From positions 6,634,001 to 6,698,000 of the forward strand of contig HG738137.1 in assembly GCA_000499405.2 (NCBI GenBank): a DNA stretch of 64,000 nucleotides, read 5' to 3'. Positions 61,118-64,000 of the stretch are shown here, piece by piece. Under the pieces are notes generated by a model. The model ran no database searches, was not told where the DNA came from, and saw only the letters and a list, made by a program, of their open reading frames with translations. The position numbers and the translations under genes are program-made. Source of the DNA: Onchocerca volvulus (taxonomy: Eukaryota; Nematoda; Chromadorea; Rhabditida; Onchocercidae). How positions within the stretch are numbered: position 1 is the stretch's first letter; each line of letters begins with the position of its first letter.

Positions 61118-64000
61118 TCAATCCGCAATTCTTTGTACTGCTTTTTTCATTTTTGCTGCTTTGAAATCTGCATCTTCAGGCCTGCAATCAAAAAGCCTTG
61201 AAATATTTCAATGAATCACAGCAACATTTCGAAGACAAAATTCCAGACTCACTTACCCATATCTAAATCGTTTTACGATTCTCTTTCTCACGTCTGTTAA
61301 CTCGCTTGTAAACGAACTCTTCGACTTCCGTTTCTTCTTTTTCCCACTCGCACATCGATCATTGTTTTCTCTAATTACTCGTAACTTCTTTCCTTTTCTT
61401 GCACGTTTCGCTGCACGTACTTGAAATCCAGCCGTTCGCCGAGCTCGTAATTCTTCCTGTACGGTAATGTTTTGGGAATTACTGTGATTAATCATCAAAG
61501 AATTGAATTATTTAGCGAACCAAAAATAGTTAAGCATTTAAATACAAATGATAAATTGAATAAGAGGAAGAAAAACATTTAATGAATGATATGAGGAAAA
61601 GAGGTACATTTCAGCACATTAAGTTAATGCATTGGGAAACTGAGATAGACCATCTCAAACAAAGGAAGGTACTAATAATTTGAAACATTCTACTTTATAG
61701 GCTTAAAACATTGAAGCCTGTATAGACGTGACCATTACACTATTCATCCTCTCAATGACAGCTTTTTTCATATGCCTCATTTTCCTTCGCGAAAAAACCG
61801 CTCCAAAAGAACTCTACCTCATTTTCATCATCGTCTGCATTATGATTCTTTTTTTTCTTCTTGTCTGGAAAAGAACGAAAAGTGTTTCATTGAACATCAT
61901 GTAAAAAATCTTCATTTTTTTCTTTCTTGAAAAATTACATCTAATGTGTTCATCATAAAGAACTTAAAGGATGGAAAAGGAGAGATATACGATGTATATG
62001 CAAACACATCGTATATATCTCCTTTCCCATATTTAGAGTTCTTTATGATGGACTAATGGACTAATAATCCATACTTTATGTTGGAAAATTTCTCTAGTGG
62101 AAATACCTAACGTATCACTATGAATTGGCAGCTGGATTTTGCAGGAATTCAAACATAATATATCTTACCTTTCTCATTAATCACCTTCTTTTGCAATTCC
62201 ATCCAACATCGTTTCTCCACTTTCCCTTCCAATTTTGTCTTGCCTCTTTGTAATTCTTCTTGTGCAAGTCGCATAGTTCTTTCTACTTCTTCCTCTTCTA
62301 TAATCCTTTCAATACTCTCTTTCAAATTCTCAATCCTATTCTTATAAGCTTCGATCACACCTGTAATAAGGAAAAGTTCTTTCTCTTATGAAAAAAAAAA
62401 AAAGAAGAATTGTGCTGAAACTCGACCAGGAAAATTGCACGAAAATTAGAAAAGATTGAAGAACTAACTAGCACTGATGAGTCGTTGCTTCAAGGAGCCT
62501 CCTTTATTCGAAGCTACAATTTCTTTCAAAATCTTTCGTTCATTTTCACCCACCAAAGAAATGGATCGTCCCACACGACCTGCTCGAGCAGTTCGACCAA
62601 CTCGATGAACATATTGCTTCAGCGAAGTGGGCATATCCATATTAATAACCTACTTGCAAAAACATTTGTTGGTGAAAATTATTAATGACTCAGTTAATAT
62701 GGAGCAATCAACGAGTTCACTTACTTCAAAACAGTTATGATTCGAAATTACTTCGTAGCCCATCTTATTAAACCAAAAGAACGCATGATTATCCCATCTC
62801 ATGATTTTGCAAGAAAACTTACTGTCTTAACACCTTCTACGTCAAGTCCTCTTGATGCGAGATCTGTTGAAACTAGCACATCAAGTTCAGCTTTTTTAAA
62901 CCGATACAATGCCTCAACACGTTGTCTCTGTGTTAAGCTACTATGCAGTTGACCAACCTAAAAAAAATTAAGCTTAATAAATCATCGCTATAGTTTTTAA
63001 CATATGGCGTCACCTAGCAAATAATAAATTTTTTAATTCGATATTCAAACAAAAAAGAGACTCATCAAAATAGTTTATCCAGATGCAGACGACCGGACTT
63101 CTCTCAGATTCTCCAATAAATATCTATCATTATGCAACATTCAGCTGATCTATATTTATTTAAACAAAAACTTCAAATAATTTACCTTAGCTCCCAACAG
63201 ACCTAGTATAATATGAAGTCGTCGACAAGTTTTCTTTGTCTTCACGAATACAATTGTGTGATCAGGAAAATTCCGCGTAACTAGGCCTAAAAAAATCAAA
63301 TGATGAGGAATTTCAGGAATGTGCAAAAAGCAAAAATAAATTATAATAACCTGCTACAATACATTCCCGATCAGTTTCATGATTTTCCCGTATACGTACG
63401 AATTCCTGCCGGAGATTCAGAGCTGTTTCCGTATTACCACTAATGAATAATTTCACCGGATTTTTTAACGAAACAGCTGCCAACTCTTCGACCTCAAAAT
63501 ATTACTCATTTGAATCAGTGAATCAAACAATATGTCAAAGATTTCAGATAAAAAATAAACAGAATTTTTACACTGAATTGTTTATAAACAATCTCTGATG
63601 CAAAAATCAAGTTGGAAAATTTGCTGAGTTATTTGCCAAGAACTTTACACCACTATTTGCCTTAATGCAATTCTCATTTTTAAAGGAATCTGCTATATCA
63701 TAAATATTATGAACAAAAATGCATACACTGGAAATCATTTGCCCTTTCCAATATTGTATATGAGCACAAGATAATTTAAACTGAAAGAATTCAAAGAATA
63801 AGAATTTTAAAATATATATACCTGATCTGTCATGGTGGCTGAAAACAACATCGTCTGTCTATTTTGCCCACATGAATGTATGATTTCTTTCATTTGATCA
63901 GCGAAAGCCTCATCCAGCATTCTATCTGCCTCGTCCAAAATCAAAATCTTCAAAAAAACAAAAGATTTTCAAAATACAAGGAACTAAGGAATTAGAAGAT
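61118..64000 (-). CDS. DDX27: DEAD-box ATP-dependent RNA helicase, DDX27/Drs1 type (3' part)
   Basis: Minus-strand exons: 63947-63822, 63492-63351, 63286-63186, 62957-62823, 62649-62469, 62360-62169, 61864-61818, 61456-61257, 61181-61118, all in phase; upstream exons lie past 64000. Motif II ([13 protein letters not shown]) and motif III (SAT in [10 protein letters not shown]) come first. The RecA-like C-terminal domain has [30 protein letters not shown] and motif [16 protein letters not shown]27-specific signs are [10 protein letters not shown] after motif [23 protein letters not shown], and a Lys/Arg-rich end with [10 protein letters not shown]. The family unwinds pre-rRNA structures in large-subunit ribosome assembly in the nucleolus. 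Motif I and the N-terminus are outside the window. An intron holds a 100-base hairpin. Confidence 0.93.
61951..62050. repeat. 100-base near-perfect hairpin in a helicase intron
   Basis: Arms 61951-61995 and 62006-62050 pair at 39 of 45 positions around a 10-base loop; the outer 13 and inner 11 base pairs are perfect. It lies in the intron between exons 62360-62169 and 61864-61818. It could be a MITE or a microRNA-type precursor transcribed from either strand. Confidence 0.85.

Noticed and set aside
62485..62952. Two plus-strand frames of 66 and 71 codons
   Set aside because: Antisense shadows of helicase exons carrying motif VI and the preceding domain.
1..64000. tRNA, rRNA, CRISPR array, bacterial operon or retroelement coding region
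   Set aside because: No cloverleaf-type consensus boxes, regularly spaced repeats, Shine-Dalgarno-led gene strings, or reverse-transcriptase or transposase motifs were seen on either strand by eye.

Overview
This is AT-rich eukaryotic DNA, almost certainly from a nematode and most likely a spirurid or filarial-type one. The evidence is small exons split by AT-rich introns, TTTTCAG-type acceptors, acceptor-like sites one base upstream of two start codons (as expected for spliced-leader trans-splicing), and a Patched-related (PTR) gene. The species cannot be named from sequence alone. Nothing looks bacterial, and no rRNA, tRNA, CRISPR array or intact transposase was recognised. All gene models were built by hand from reading frame, splice consensus and exon phase.

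Layout, left to right. 1-3.3 kb: 5' part of an unrecognised Ser/Asn-rich protein gene on the minus strand, running off the left edge. 3.3-22 kb: about 18.7 kb without a convincing gene, holding simple repeats and one copy (5.3-6.06 kb) of a diverged segment repeated at 38 kb. 22.0-31.7 kb: a complete PTR/RND-superfamily membrane protein on the minus strand, about 21 exons and 930 residues, with three foldback elements in its introns. 31.7-47.5 kb: mostly noncoding, with the second copy of the 38-kb segment, a weak membrane-protein candidate with a decayed tandem copy (36.3-36.9 kb), a speculative secreted-peptide model and a 21-bp perfect inverted repeat. 47.5-53.5 kb: a 13-exon plus-strand gene for a single-pass membrane protein with an LC3-interacting-like motif and a long acidic N-terminal tail. 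55.3-55.6 kb: a small unexplained minus-strand reading frame. 55.5-60.4 kb: a 12-exon plus-strand F-box/leucine-rich-repeat gene. 61.1-64 kb: the 3' part of a minus-strand DEAD-box helicase gene of the DDX27/Drs1 type, convergent with the F-box gene.

The genes do not form an obvious pathway: lipid/sterol-type transport (PTR), a possible ER-membrane autophagy adaptor, a ubiquitin-ligase substrate receptor and a ribosome-biogenesis helicase. The best leads are the LIR-like membrane protein with its duplicated acceptor/exon start, the paired TATA-containing repeat modules at 5.3 and 38 kb, and the long foldbacks, especially the 100-base hairpin in a DDX27 intron.
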